Part shown: positions 14,952 through 23,365 of the stretch, in pieces | Layout of the letters: every line of letters starts with the position of its first letter | Numbering within the stretch: position 1 is the first letter of the stretch | From: JAENVU01 sp046598395 | GTDB lineage: Bacteria > Actinomycetota > Acidimicrobiia > IMCC26256 > JAENVU01 | Assembly: GCA_046598395.1 (NCBI GenBank) | Contig: JBKJIQ010000040.1 | Location: forward strand, 62,001-126,000 | Reading direction: 5' to 3' | DNA: 64,000 nucleotides | Notes under the pieces: generated by a model | Databases searched by the model: none | Told to the model about the DNA's origin: nothing | Seen by the model: the letters and a program-made list of their open reading frames with translations, nothing else | Program-made: the position numbers and the translations under genes

Positions 14952-15790
14952 ACCTTTCGCTTCCCTGGCCGTTCGACCGCGAGTACATGCAGCTTGCGCT
15001 CCTCATTGGCGTGATCGTTGGCGCCTGCGCCCCACTCATTGGAGCCTTCCTCGTCGACAAGCACCTCTCGCTCATGGGCGATGGGATCGGCCACCTCGCA
15101 TTCGCGGGCGTGGCCGGTGGACTGCTCCTCTCGATCTCCCCGATTTGGACGGCGCTGGCCGTCGCGGTCACCGGCGCGCTCGCGGTGGAGTGGCTCCGCA
15201 CCCGGGGCCGGACATCGGGCGACCTCGCGCTTGCGCTCTTCTTCTATGGCGGCATCGCGGGAGGCGCGGTCCTCGCCAGCCGCGCCGCGACCGAGGGCAT
15301 CACGGTGAACGTGCTGCCATACCTGTTCGGATCGATCCTCACTGTGACGCCCGGCGATCTGTGGCTCGTCGGCGGGATCGGCGTGGTGATCTTGACCTCG
15401 GTCGCGGTTGCCCACCGGGCCTGGTTCACCATCGGGCTCGACGAGGAGTCCGCCCGCGTGATGGGCCTCCCCGTCACCATGCTCAACGCGCTCCTCGCGG
15501 CACTGACCGCCGTCACGATCGTGGCCGCAACCCGAATCGTAGGAGTGCTCCTCGTAGCCGCGCTGATGGTGCTCCCTGTGGCATCGGCACGGATCTTGGC
15601 GCGTTCGCAACGCCAAACATTGGCGATCGCGGCGGTGATCGGTGTCCTCGCCGCAATCCTCGGACTCGCTGCTGCACGCGCCTGGGGGTTGGCGCCGGGA
15701 GGAACCATCGTGTTGGTCGCGGCCGTGATCTTCGCGACCGTCTCCGTCATTCGCGGCGCCACCCATGGCACTCCGATCGGCCACCACTGA
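14948..15790 (+). CDS. znuB: Zinc ABC transporter permease
   Basis: A 280-residue membrane protein of the ABC-3 family with about eight helices. Recognisable blocks are APLIGAFLVDKHLSLMGDGI near residue 30, LGLDEESARVMGLPVTMLNA (written here as IGLDEESARVMGLP) near 165, and IVGVLLVAALMVLPVASA near 200. It forms the zinc channel with ZnuC. The start overlaps znuC. The next gene begins 40 bp after its stop. Confidence 0.9.
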   Translation: MNLSLPWPFDREYMQLALLIGVIVGACAPLIGAFLVDKHLSLMGDGIGHLAFAGVAGGLLLSISPIWTALAVAVTGALAVEWLRTRGRTSGDLALALFFYGGIAGGAVLASRAATEGITVNVLPYLFGSILTVTPGDLWLVGGIGVVILTSVAVAHRAWFTIGLDEESARVMGLPVTMLNALLAALTAVTIVAATRIVGVLLVAALMVLPVASARILARSQRQTLAIAAVIGVLAAILGLAAARAWGLAPGGTIVLVAAVIFATVSVIRGATHGTPIGHH

Positions 15791-15817
15791 CGCAGCGCTC
15801 GGGTCGAGATCGAGGGT

Positions 15818-15823
15818 TAGCCT
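15818..15823 (+). promoter_or_regulatory. -10 element of a leaderless promoter for the SDR gene
   Basis: TAGCCT lies seven nucleotides before the GTG at 15831; there is no ribosome site. Same hexamer as at proC and the rsiG homologue. Confidence 0.5.
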
Positions 15824-15830
15824 GCGCGAT

Positions 15831-16604
15831 GTGCGACTCGCAGGAGAGCTAGCGCTCATCACCGGTTCGACCTCCGGTATCGGAAAAGCCATCGCCGTAC
15901 GGTTCGCGGCCGAGGGTTCGGCGGTGGTCGTCACGGGGAGAGATCGAGCGCGCGCCGATGCCGTCGTGACGTCCATCACCGAGGCCGGCGGCGTCGCGCA
16001 TGCAGTACTCGCCGACGTAGGCGCCGAGCAGGTTTGCGCCGACTTGGTCGCGACGGCCGCGCAGCTTCTGGGTGGCCTCACCGTGCTCGTGAACAACGCG
16101 GTCGCCAGCGCCGTCGACGGCCAGGATGGTCCGGTCGCGGACCTCACCACCGATGCGTGGGACGACTCCATCCGCGTGAACCTCAGTGCACCGATGTGGT
16201 TGTGTCGGGCCGCGATTCCACGGATGCGCGCAGCAGGCCATGGCTCGATCATCAACATCTCCACCCGCCAGGCCGAGCGGGCCAGCAAGGGATTCGGGGC
16301 ATACATCGCGAGTAAGGCCGGTCTCAACGGACTGACTCGTTCGATCGCCGTCGACGAGGCCGAGCACAACATCCGCGCCAACACCATCAGTCCCGGATAC
16401 GTCATCAACGAACGCCGGGACGCGAAGCTCACACCCGAACGAGAACACCGGCTCAAGGCGATGCACCTCACTCGCTTGGGCGTTGCCGACGACGTTGCCT
16501 ACGCCGCGGTCTACCTGGCGAGCCGAGAGAGTGAGTTCCTCACGGGGACCAATCTGGCACTCGACGGCGGTGGACACGGCGCACGCGGCGCGGTCCTCGG
16601 CTGA
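15831..16604 (+). CDS. Short-chain dehydrogenase/reductase (SDR)
   Basis: A 257-residue classical SDR, an NAD(P)H-dependent oxidoreductase. The cofactor motif is TGSTSGIGKA, the NNA motif is VLVNNAVAS, and the catalytic Ser-Tyr-Lys set lies in SIINISTRQAE and YIASKAGLNG. The C terminus ends in TNLALDGGG, typical of the family. The GTG at 15831 is chosen because it starts the SDR fold and follows a -10 element; the ATG at 15765 lies inside znuB. The alcohol or ketone substrate cannot be told from sequence. Confidence 0.85.
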   Translation: MRLAGELALITGSTSGIGKAIAVRFAAEGSAVVVTGRDRARADAVVTSITEAGGVAHAVLADVGAEQVCADLVATAAQLLGGLTVLVNNAVASAVDGQDGPVADLTTDAWDDSIRVNLSAPMWLCRAAIPRMRAAGHGSIINISTRQAERASKGFGAYIASKAGLNGLTRSIAVDEAEHNIRANTISPGYVINERRDAKLTPEREHRLKAMHLTRLGVADDVAYAAVYLASRESEFLTGTNLALDGGGHGARGAVLG

Positions 16605-16652
16605 TGCACGACCGCATTTCGGTCACCCTGCTCGTTGCGGCCGGGGCCTGAA

Positions 16653-17138
16653 TCATCGCGGTGGTCCCCACCTCGTGACCGGAGCACGAGGTTCGGCGGG
16701 AATCACGCGGCCCTCCACCACGGCGACCGCGTCCCAGTAAAACTCGGGGAACCCCACGACCTCGCCGTCGCGCACGAGCAACTGCACGGCCCACGCCCGC
16801 GCCACCACCAGATCGCGCGCCGCGTCCACAATCCGTTGCTCGACGATTTTCGCCTTTCCCTGACGGGCCGAAACCCGAACGCAACCCACCAGTTCGTCGT
16901 CCAGCGTGGCCTGGCGGTCGTAGGCAATATGAAGCTCACGCACCACGACCGTGAGCATCTCGGCACGCAGGTGGTCACGCCACCGGTCACCCGGACCGGC
17001 GTAGATATAGGCAATGCGCAGGTCGTTGAGAATCCGCGCGACCGCGGCGTTGTTGAGATGACCCTGATGATCGATGTGCTCAGGCGTCAGACGAACAGGC
17101 TCCACGAATCGGTAGCCCTCGGTATTGGTAAGGGTCAT
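16653..17138 (-). CDS. Hotdog-fold acyl-CoA thioesterase
   Basis: A 161-residue 4-hydroxybenzoyl-CoA thioesterase-like protein. The motif LTPEHIDHQGHLNNAAVARI contains the hotdog active-site pattern (D-x-x-G-H-x-N-N), followed by the long helix and strands such as VVVRELHIAYDRQATLDDEL. It would hydrolyse an acyl- or aryl-CoA. The ATG at 17138 overlaps the stop of the upstream SDR gene (ATGA), so the two act together, perhaps on CoA-linked intermediates. The substrate is unknown. Confidence 0.82.
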   Translation of the reverse strand: MTLTNTEGYRFVEPVRLTPEHIDHQGHLNNAAVARILNDLRIAYIYAGPGDRWRDHLRAEMLTVVVRELHIAYDRQATLDDELVGCVRVSARQGKAKIVEQRIVDAARDLVVARAWAVQLLVRDGEVVGFPEFYWDAVAVVEGRVIPAEPRAPVTRWGPPR

Positions 17139-17914
17139 GCCCACATGAAGGCGCCGCCGTCGGCCATGAAGGTGTGCCCGGTCAGGTATCGACACGCGTC
17201 CGAACAGAGGAACCAGGCGAGTGGGCCAATGTCGGTTTCCGGATCACCTTGGCGGCCCATCGGGCAGTTCTCCACGAAGATCCGGTAGCCCTCGCTCTGC
17301 TGCGCGGCATCACCGTGGTGATCGGCCGCGGCCGGCGCGATGCAGTTGACCACGATCCCGTCCATCGCCCACTCGCGCGCCGCGGTGCGGGTGAGCGCAC
17401 GGACGGCTTCCTTCGACGCGTTGTACGCGCCGAATCCGCTCCCGCCGGTGACGCCCATCGACGATGCGAAGTTCACGATGCGGCCCCAGCCCTGCGCGGC
17501 CATGTGTGGGTACACGGCCTGCATCGCCCACAGCGTCCCCTTCACCCCCGACGTATAGAAGACGTCAACATCCTCGGCACTCAACTCGGCCATCGCGGCC
17601 ATCGGCCGAAACGTCTGCGCGTTGTTCACGATGGCATCGACGCGGCCGAACCGCTCGATCGTCGCCGCCACCATCGCGTCGATCTCCCCGCGTTCCATGA
17701 TGTTGGTCGCCACGCCGAGCACATCAACGCCCAGACCGGTGAGTTCGGCGACCGCGGCATCCAGCAGTTCGGCTTTCCATTCGGCAACCACGACTCTCGC
17801 GCCACCGAGGCCCAGATGGCGTGCCATCCCGAGACCAACGCCGCGGCCCGAGCCGGTGACGATGATCACTTTGTCCGCGACCTCGTGCATCGCGGCAGTG
17901 TGCTGATGGATCAT
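17135..17914 (-). CDS. Short-chain dehydrogenase/reductase (SDR)
   Basis: A 259-residue SDR with cofactor motif TGSGRGVGLGMA, an NNA motif in IVNNAQTFRPM, and the catalytic set in VNFASSMGVTG and YNASKEAVRAL. The C terminus HTFMADGGAFM is typical. The ATG at 17914 has a GGAGG ribosome site; a second ATG eight codons later would also yield an intact fold. It is the first gene of a two-gene operon with the thioesterase and divergent from the SDR at 17971. SDRs of this type often act on acyl-CoA or steroid substrates; no further precision is justified. Confidence 0.83.
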   Translation of the reverse strand: MIHQHTAAMHEVADKVIIVTGSGRGVGLGMARHLGLGGARVVVAEWKAELLDAAVAELTGLGVDVLGVATNIMERGEIDAMVAATIERFGRVDAIVNNAQTFRPMAAMAELSAEDVDVFYTSGVKGTLWAMQAVYPHMAAQGWGRIVNFASSMGVTGGSGFGAYNASKEAVRALTRTAAREWAMDGIVVNCIAPAAADHHGDAAQQSEGYRIFVENCPMGRQGDPETDIGPLAWFLCSDACRYLTGHTFMADGGAFMWA

Positions 17915-17956
17915 TCCGCCTCCGGGTTCGCGCTGGTGGCTCACGGTATCGCCGGA

Positions 17957-17962
17957 TACGGT
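17957..17962 (+). promoter_or_regulatory. -10 element of a leaderless promoter for the SDR at 17971
   Basis: TACGGT, eight nucleotides before the ATG, in the short gap between the divergent SDR genes. Confidence 0.4.
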
Positions 17963-17970
17963 CGTCCACC

Positions 17971-18744
17971 ATGGAACCCACGTTGGACGGCCGCGTTGTT
18001 CTGATCACCGGCGGTGGTAGCGGTATCGGACGAGCGACGGCGTTGGAGGTCTCGGCTCGGGGAGCCGCCGTCGCGATACTCGACCGCGACACCGATGGAG
18101 TGACGGTCACCGCGATGGCGGTCCGCGCGGCAGGCGGTACCGCCATCGAGCTGCCCATCGATGTGGCCGTCGACGCCGCCATGCGCGATGCGATCACCAC
18201 CACGGTCCAAACGCTGGGCCAGTTGGATGGTGTGGTCACCGCGGCCGGGATCTTCTCGCCTCCCGACCTCCAACCATTGGCCGACGTCACCCTCGAGACC
18301 TTCAATCACGTGCTCTCGGTCAACCTGGCCGGAACGTTCTTGGCGATCAAGTATTCGATCCCTCACCTTCTGCGCGACGAAGGTTTACCCCGCAGCAGCG
18401 TGGTGACGATTGCCTCCACCGCCGGACTGCGCGGCCATGGATACGGATCGGGCTACACCGCGAGCAAGGGTGGGGTCGTCGCACTGACCCGACTCGTCGC
18501 CGTGCAGTACGGGCCGCACGGGGTACGGGCCAACTGCATCTGTCCGGGCGCGGTCGACACGCCGATGACCGGAGGGGTGTGGGACACCGACGAATCCCGG
18601 GCGCGCATGAAACGCGACGTTCCCCTCGGCGTTGTCGCTCAGCCCGAGAATGTCGCGTCAGTCGCGGGCTTCTTACTCTCGCCTGATGCGCATCACCTCA
18701 CCGGTCAGATCATGGCCGTCGATGGCGGTACTACGGCGGCATGA
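17971..18744 (+). CDS. Short-chain dehydrogenase/reductase (SDR)
   Basis: A 257-residue SDR. The cofactor motif is TGGGSGIGRATAL, the usual NNAG is replaced by TAAGIF, and the catalytic set is in VVTIASTAGLRG and YTASKGGVVAL. The C-terminal GQIMAVDGGTTAA is typical. An acidic residue after beta-strand 2 (AILDRDTD) suggests NAD rather than NADP preference. It is followed after 18 bp by the LLM oxidoreductase on the same strand. Substrate unknown. Confidence 0.85.
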   Translation: MEPTLDGRVVLITGGGSGIGRATALEVSARGAAVAILDRDTDGVTVTAMAVRAAGGTAIELPIDVAVDAAMRDAITTTVQTLGQLDGVVTAAGIFSPPDLQPLADVTLETFNHVLSVNLAGTFLAIKYSIPHLLRDEGLPRSSVVTIASTAGLRGHGYGSGYTASKGGVVALTRLVAVQYGPHGVRANCICPGAVDTPMTGGVWDTDESRARMKRDVPLGVVAQPENVASVAGFLLSPDAHHLTGQIMAVDGGTTAA

Positions 18745-18762
18745 TCCCGTGATCTCAGCCCT

Positions 18763-19650
18763 ATGACGAGCGCGCCTTGGTTCGGGTTGTTCCTCCCGCA
18801 ACTACGGATGGATTTCGCCACCATCCTCGAGCGCACGCTCGCAGCCGAAGCCGCGGGGTTCGATTCGGTGTGGCTGATGGATCACTTGGCCGCGCCGGCC
18901 GCGAACGATCAGGACACGTTCGAAGGGTGGACGCTCGCCGCGGCCCTCGCGGCGCGCACCGAAACGATCCGCATCGGCCACCTGGTCACGTGCGATCCCT
19001 TCCGCCATCCCGCGCTGCTGGCCAAGATGGCCGCCACCCTCGACGTGATCTCCGACGGTCGGCTCGAACTCGGTATGGGGTGGGGCTCGGTCCCCGACGA
19101 ACTCACCGCGTTCGGGATCGGTGCCGGGTCACCCCGGACGCGAGCCACGCGCCTGCGCGAGTCGCTCGAAATTCTTGATCTGATGTTCGCGGGGGAGCGT
19201 TTTGACTACGACGGCGAGCACTTCACGTTGCGCGGTGCAATCGGACGACCCCGGCCCACGCAGACCCCGCGGCCGCCGGTCCACATCGGCGGGGCCGGAC
19301 CACAACTCACCATGCCCATCGTGCGTGACCACGCCGACTGGTGGAACTGCCCGTCGTATGCGATCGACCGCCTCGACGAGATGATCCCCCAAATCGGCGC
19401 GGCCCGTATCTCCACCCAGCATCCCGTGGCACTCGCGCCCGCTGGCGCGAGTCGGGACCAGGTCGTGGCGATTGGCGAACGCCGCTTCGGCGCGTGGGGT
19501 GGACTCATCGGCGGTACCGCACACGAAGTGGCGGACGCGCTCGCGGCTGAAGCCGCTCGTGGCGTCGAAGGGTTCGTGGTCCAGTTCACCGACTTCGGCC
19601 GCCCCGAAACGATCGACCACTTCATGGACACCGTCGCACCTCACGTGTAG
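18763..19650 (+). CDS. LLM-class F420-dependent oxidoreductase
   Basis: A 295-residue luciferase-like TIM-barrel protein. Typical blocks are AAEAAGFDSVWLMDHLAAPA near residue 30, IRIGHLVTCDPFRHPALLAK near 70, SDGRLELGMGWGSVPDELTA near 100 and RPPVHIGGAGPQ near 175. In high-GC Actinobacteria such proteins usually use cofactor F420, though FMN cannot be excluded. It sits behind an SDR gene and probably acts in the same, unidentified, redox pathway. Confidence 0.83.
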   Translation: MTSAPWFGLFLPQLRMDFATILERTLAAEAAGFDSVWLMDHLAAPAANDQDTFEGWTLAAALAARTETIRIGHLVTCDPFRHPALLAKMAATLDVISDGRLELGMGWGSVPDELTAFGIGAGSPRTRATRLRESLEILDLMFAGERFDYDGEHFTLRGAIGRPRPTQTPRPPVHIGGAGPQLTMPIVRDHADWWNCPSYAIDRLDEMIPQIGAARISTQHPVALAPAGASRDQVVAIGERRFGAWGGLIGGTAHEVADALAAEAARGVEGFVVQFTDFGRPETIDHFMDTVAPHV

Positions 19651-19791
19651 CTACCGGCCGAACAATTCGCCCACTGAGTCATCCAGTCCTCGCGCTGGCT
19701 CCGAACACCTGAGGCAACCGAATCTCAGATGCGACGAGGTCGCAGCTATCGGAAGGACCCGCTCGTCGGGCCTGGCGGCACGGGGGGCGAG

Positions 19792-20880
19792 ATGCATATA
19801 CCGGACGGTTATCTGAGCCCGCAGACGTGCGCCGTCCTCGGCGCCGGCATGGTGCCCGCTTGGACGATCGCCGGACGGAAGGTTCGTGCCGTCGTCAAGC
19901 AGCGCTACGTCCCGCTCCTCGCCGTGGGAGCCGCGTACTGCTTCCTCGTGATGATGTTCAACGTCCCGGTTCCGGACGGCACGACCGCGCACGCAGTGGG
20001 CGGCGTCCTCGTTGCGATCTTGCTCGGACCGTGGGCTGCCGTGATCGCGGTCACGACTGCTCTCGCGATTCAAGCTGCGTTCTTCGGCGATGGCGGCGTC
20101 CTGGCCTTCGGCGCGAACAGCTTCAACATGGCACTGGCAATGCCGATGGTGGGCTACTGGGTCTACAAACTGGTTGCCGGCAACGCGGCGTTGACGGCGA
20201 GGCGTCGCGCCATCGCGGCAGGGCTCGGAGGGTATGTCGGCATCAACGCCGCGGCCTTGCTGGCCGCGATTGAGTTCGGCTTGCAACCCACGCTGTTCCA
20301 CAGCGCCAACGGAACTCCGTTGTATGCGCCGTACCATCTGAGTCAAACCATCCCCACGATGTTGTTCGCGCATCTCGTAGTGGCCGGCGTCGTCGAGTTC
20401 GTGTTGACCGCGGGCGTCGTCTCATACCTCCAGCGCGCCAACCTCCCGTTGCTGCGCATCAACCACCCGGCGCCCGTTGACCACACTCTCGTGGCGGCGA
20501 CACCGCTGCGAGTGCGGTGGCGCGGTGTACTCATCGGACTCGGGGTCATGGTTGCCCTCACCCCGCTCGGACTGCTCGCAACCGGCAGCGCCTTCGGAGA
20601 GGACGCCCCCGGCGATCTCAGGCTCCGCGAGAACGGGCTCGCCCGTATCCCGAGTGGCCTACGGCATTACGCCGGTTTTTGGCATAACGCGCTGTTCGAT
20701 GGCTACGACTTCAAACACGACGCGCACCCGACGTTGGGGTACCTCGTGTCTGCGGCCGTCGGCATTGCGGCGGTGGCACTGTTTGTCCTCGCCGGGTTCG
20801 CGCTGACGCGGTTGGCCCGCCGGGCGCGCGGCAGACGCGGCCCGACCCCGGATCGCGACATGGCCGGCGTGCTGACATGA
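19792..20880 (+). CDS. cbiM: Cobalt/nickel ECF transporter component CbiM with fused CbiN/PDGLE-like domain
   Basis: A 362-residue substrate-binding membrane protein of an energy-coupling factor transporter. It must start at the ATG at 19792 because the N-terminal MHIPDGYLSPQTC carries the metal-binding Met-His-x-Pro motif of CbiM/NikM; the His is the second residue. The S-component helices run to about residue 210. The C-terminal 120 residues (RLRENGLARIPSG, a Tyr/His-rich loop and one more helix) resemble the PDGLE/CbiN-type helper fused to CbiM in other species. Cobalt or nickel cannot be distinguished. Overlaps cbiQ by ATGA. Confidence 0.88.
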   Translation: MHIPDGYLSPQTCAVLGAGMVPAWTIAGRKVRAVVKQRYVPLLAVGAAYCFLVMMFNVPVPDGTTAHAVGGVLVAILLGPWAAVIAVTTALAIQAAFFGDGGVLAFGANSFNMALAMPMVGYWVYKLVAGNAALTARRRAIAAGLGGYVGINAAALLAAIEFGLQPTLFHSANGTPLYAPYHLSQTIPTMLFAHLVVAGVVEFVLTAGVVSYLQRANLPLLRINHPAPVDHTLVAATPLRVRWRGVLIGLGVMVALTPLGLLATGSAFGEDAPGDLRLRENGLARIPSGLRHYAGFWHNALFDGYDFKHDAHPTLGYLVSAAVGIAAVALFVLAGFALTRLARRARGRRGPTPDRDMAGVLT

Positions 20881-21827
20881 CCGCGACCGTCGGAACCCCG
20901 TCAGCCGCGAGGACGTCAACCCCCGATTGGCTGTTGCGCAGTGAGATCGGACTCTGCCCCTGCGGCTGCATCGGCAAACGGCGCAAGGGGGGGTTCGTCG
21001 AGAAGACGCTGTCCGGCGGATCAACCTTGTTGCGCCAGGCGATCTTCGCGGATGACACCGCCACCGCCCCCGGCCTGCTGCAGACCATCGAACCGAGGGT
21101 CAAAGTGGTGACCCTGCTCGGGCTCCTCGTGGCCGCCGCCTTCGTTCAGCACGTGGCCGTCTTGGTCGCGCTGTACGGCGCAGTCCTGATCCTCGCCGCA
21201 GCATCAAAGTTGTCGTTGCGATTCTTCGTCAAGCGCGTGTGGCTCTTCATACCGATCTTCACCGGCATCGTCGTGCTGCCCGCCACCTTCAGCTTCGTGA
21301 CTCCCGGCCATATCGTCGTCCCCCTCGGCACTTGGTTCGGGTCCACCGTTGGGCTCACGAACCAAGGACTCACGAGCGCAACACTCATCGTGGCTCGGGT
21401 GGCGGTGTCAATTTCCCTCGTCGTCTTACTCACGCTCACCACTCCCTGGACCCGCCTTCTCGCGGCGGTGCGCGGGTTGGCGGTTCCGCGCATGTTCGTC
21501 CTCGTACTCGGCATGGCCTACCGCTATCTCTTTCACCTCCTGAACGCCGTCACCGACATGTACACCGCACGCAAGGCCCGCAGTGCGACCCGCACCGTGG
21601 ATGTGCGCTCGGGTCGTGCGTTCGTGAGCGCATCAGCCGGGGCATTGTTCGGCAAGTCCTACGCGCTGGCCGAAGAAGTGCATCAAGCAATGGTGGCGCG
21701 CGGATTCACCGGCAACGTGCGCACCAGTCAGGCCACCCCCATCCGACGCGCAGATCTCATGTGGTTCGGCGGATGCCTCATCAGTGCCTTCACCGTGTTG
21801 GGAGCAGATCGTGTCCTTGGTAGCTGA
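20877..21827 (+). CDS. cbiQ: ECF transporter transmembrane component CbiQ
   Basis: A 316-residue T-component linking the metal-binding protein to the ATPase. After a long N-terminal extension the CbiQ core has about five helices and the coupling motifs RGLAVPRMFVLVLGMAYRYL and YALAEEVHQAMVARGF. The extension contains three cysteines in CPCGC (residues 27-31) followed by the basic stretch IGKRRKGGFVEKT. The Cys cluster could bind the transported metal at the cytosolic side; this is inference. Start and stop both overlap or abut neighbours, so cbiMQO is one operon. Confidence 0.87.
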   Translation: MTATVGTPSAARTSTPDWLLRSEIGLCPCGCIGKRRKGGFVEKTLSGGSTLLRQAIFADDTATAPGLLQTIEPRVKVVTLLGLLVAAAFVQHVAVLVALYGAVLILAAASKLSLRFFVKRVWLFIPIFTGIVVLPATFSFVTPGHIVVPLGTWFGSTVGLTNQGLTSATLIVARVAVSISLVVLLTLTTPWTRLLAAVRGLAVPRMFVLVLGMAYRYLFHLLNAVTDMYTARKARSATRTVDVRSGRAFVSASAGALFGKSYALAEEVHQAMVARGFTGNVRTSQATPIRRADLMWFGGCLISAFTVLGADRVLGS

Positions 21828-22686
21828 ACCGATTGTGGGCGAACCATTCATTGCTGAGCCGATCCTGGCGGTCGACGGCGCGAGCTATGCCTACCTCGAG
21901 CGCTTCCCCGCGCTCGACGACGTGTCGATCACGATCCGCCGCGGCGAGAAGCTCGCGCTGCTGGGCGCCAACGGGTGCGGTAAGTCCACATTGCTCAAAC
22001 TGCTCGACGGCCTGCTGTTCGCAGATACCGGCAGCCTCACGGCGTTCGGTGCGCCGGTCACCGAAGATGCACTCGAAGACGAACAGTTCAACCAAGGGTT
22101 TCGGTCCCGGGTGGGGTTCGTCTTCCAGAACTCGGATGCGCAGGTCTTCTCACCCACAGTGCGCGATGAGGTCGCGTTCGGTCCGCTCAACCTCGGCCTC
22201 GAATACGATGACGTCGCCCAACGGGTGAACGACACGCTCACGATGTTGGACATCTCGGACCTTGCCGATCGGGCCCCGTATCAACTTTCAGGTGGCCAGA
22301 AGAAGCGCGTCGCGATCGCATCGGTGCTGGTCATGAACCCCGAGGTGCTGTTGTTCGATGAACCAACCGCGGCGCTCGACCCCCGCACCCAACAGTGGCT
22401 CATCGATCTGATCGTGGAACTCAATCGCGCCGGGAAGACGATCGTGCTCGCCACCCACGACCTTCACCGTCTCGATGTTCTTGCCGATCGGTGCGTCGTC
22501 TTCAGCGAGGACCACCGCATCGTGGCCGAGGGCACTCCCGAGGTCGTGCTGGCCAACGTGGATCTCCTGCGGTCGGTGAACCTCATCCACTCCCACGTCC
22601 ATGGGCACGGCGACCTGGCGCACGACCACGATCACGACGGCACGCACCACACCGACACTGACGCGGCAACCGTCACACGCGAATGA
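21811..22686 (+). CDS. cbiO: ECF transporter ATP-binding protein CbiO
   Basis: A 291-residue ABC ATPase with Walker A in GANGCGKSTLLKLL, signature QLSGGQKKRVAIASV, Walker B in VLLFDEPTAALD and switch His in VLATHDLHRLD. The GTG at 21811 has a GGAG six nucleotides upstream and overlaps the end of cbiQ. The tail after residue 260 is strikingly rich in His and Asp (HSHVHGHGDLAHDHDHDG), a likely metal-storing or metal-sensing extension common in nickel and cobalt proteins. Its 3' end overlaps the convergent PIN toxin gene by 14 bp. Confidence 0.88.
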   Translation: MSLVAEPIVGEPFIAEPILAVDGASYAYLERFPALDDVSITIRRGEKLALLGANGCGKSTLLKLLDGLLFADTGSLTAFGAPVTEDALEDEQFNQGFRSRVGFVFQNSDAQVFSPTVRDEVAFGPLNLGLEYDDVAQRVNDTLTMLDISDLADRAPYQLSGGQKKRVAIASVLVMNPEVLLFDEPTAALDPRTQQWLIDLIVELNRAGKTIVLATHDLHRLDVLADRCVVFSEDHRIVAEGTPEVVLANVDLLRSVNLIHSHVHGHGDLAHDHDHDGTHHTDTDAATVTRE

Positions 22687-23059
22687 CTTCGAGTCCCGGA
22701 ATCTCCGCATAGTCATCGTCTCGGGTCACCACCGGGATCCGCTGGGCGATCGCGGTAGCCGCGATCCAGGAGTCGTTCACCGGCATGCGCCGACCACTAT
22801 CTCGGAGGGCAACCCGCAGCCGCGCCCAGGATTCGGCGACGCGCTCGTCGATCGGAAGCGGCGCGAACTCACCGACGCGGCCGAGGGTCGCGAGACGTCG
22901 GTCACGGGTGACGAGGTCGCGCGCCGCAAGCACCCCCGCGCGGAGTTCACCGACGGTGATAACCGATATCGCCAATGAGTCGGGGAGAAGATCGCTTCGC
23001 AACGGGCGGTCGACCTCGCGAGCGATGAACACGCTGGTATCGGCCAAGCCCCTCACCAT
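22673..23059 (-). CDS. vapC: PIN-domain toxin (VapC family)
   Basis: A 128-residue PIN-domain ribonuclease. Conserved acidic residues are Asp7 (GLADTSVFI), a Glu in ITVGELRAGV, an Asp in VNDSWIAATA, and Asp residues in VVTRDDDYAEIPG. VapC toxins cleave tRNA or rRNA. The ATG at 23059 overlaps the end of the antitoxin gene by 7 bp. Its end runs 14 bp into the convergent cbiO gene. Confidence 0.88.
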   Translation of the reverse strand: MVRGLADTSVFIAREVDRPLRSDLLPDSLAISVITVGELRAGVLAARDLVTRDRRLATLGRVGEFAPLPIDERVAESWARLRVALRDSGRRMPVNDSWIAATAIAQRIPVVTRDDDYAEIPGLEVIRV

Positions 23060-23304
23060 GCGAGATCGTCGGTGGTATCCGGTGCCAGGTCGGCCAGATC
23101 CGCCGCGAGGCCAGCGTCCGCTTGGGACTCGCCGACCATCCGAAGGAACCGCTCGCGTGGCATCGACTCCGAGCGGCTGGCCACCGGCTCGAGCGCTGCG
23201 ACCTCCCGACCATCGACGGTGATCAGGATGCGCTCGCCGGATGCGACCCGATCGAGCAGGGCTCGGGTGTTGTTGCGCAGCTCTCGGGAAGCAACGTGCG
23301 TCAT
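23053..23304 (-). CDS. Phd/YefM-type antitoxin
   Basis: An 83-residue antitoxin. The N-terminal half (ASRELRNNTRALLDRVASGE then RILITVDGREVAALEPV) is the Phd/YefM DNA-binding fold; the acidic C-terminal tail (ADLADLAPDTTDDL) would block the toxin. The ATG follows a TACAAT -10 element by six nucleotides, so the mRNA is likely leaderless. A 16-bp palindrome just upstream is the probable autoregulatory site. Confidence 0.85.
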   Translation of the reverse strand: MTHVASRELRNNTRALLDRVASGERILITVDGREVAALEPVASRSESMPRERFLRMVGESQADAGLAADLADLAPDTTDDLAW

Positions 23305-23310
23305 CGCGCC

Positions 23311-23339
23311 ATTGTAGCGCTTATGCGACGACCGTCGCA
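23311..23339 (-). promoter_or_regulatory. Promoter and palindromic operator of the PIN toxin-antitoxin operon
   Basis: TACAAT (23311-23316, minus strand) is a near-perfect -10 element six nucleotides before the antitoxin ATG. TGCGACG-AC-CGTCGCA (23324-23339) is a perfect 7-bp inverted repeat with a 2-bp spacer covering the -35 position, fitting repression by the antitoxin. Confidence 0.65.
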
Positions 23340-23365
23340 CTCCAGTACCTGCGGACCTCCGGGAA

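Noticed and set aside
14438..16471. Very long open frame (677 codons) on the minus strand
   Set aside because: It is antisense to znuC, znuB and an SDR with clear family motifs; long antisense frames are expected at this GC content.
16605..16652. Terminator between the convergent SDR and thioesterase genes
   Set aside because: Only a 5-bp stem (GACCG/CGGTC) can be drawn and there is no T-run.
19651..19791. Possible cobalamin or NiCo riboswitch upstream of cbiM
   Set aside because: The gap contains short inverted segments but not the conserved B12-box or NiCo motifs; the resemblance (a CCCACTG string) is too slight.
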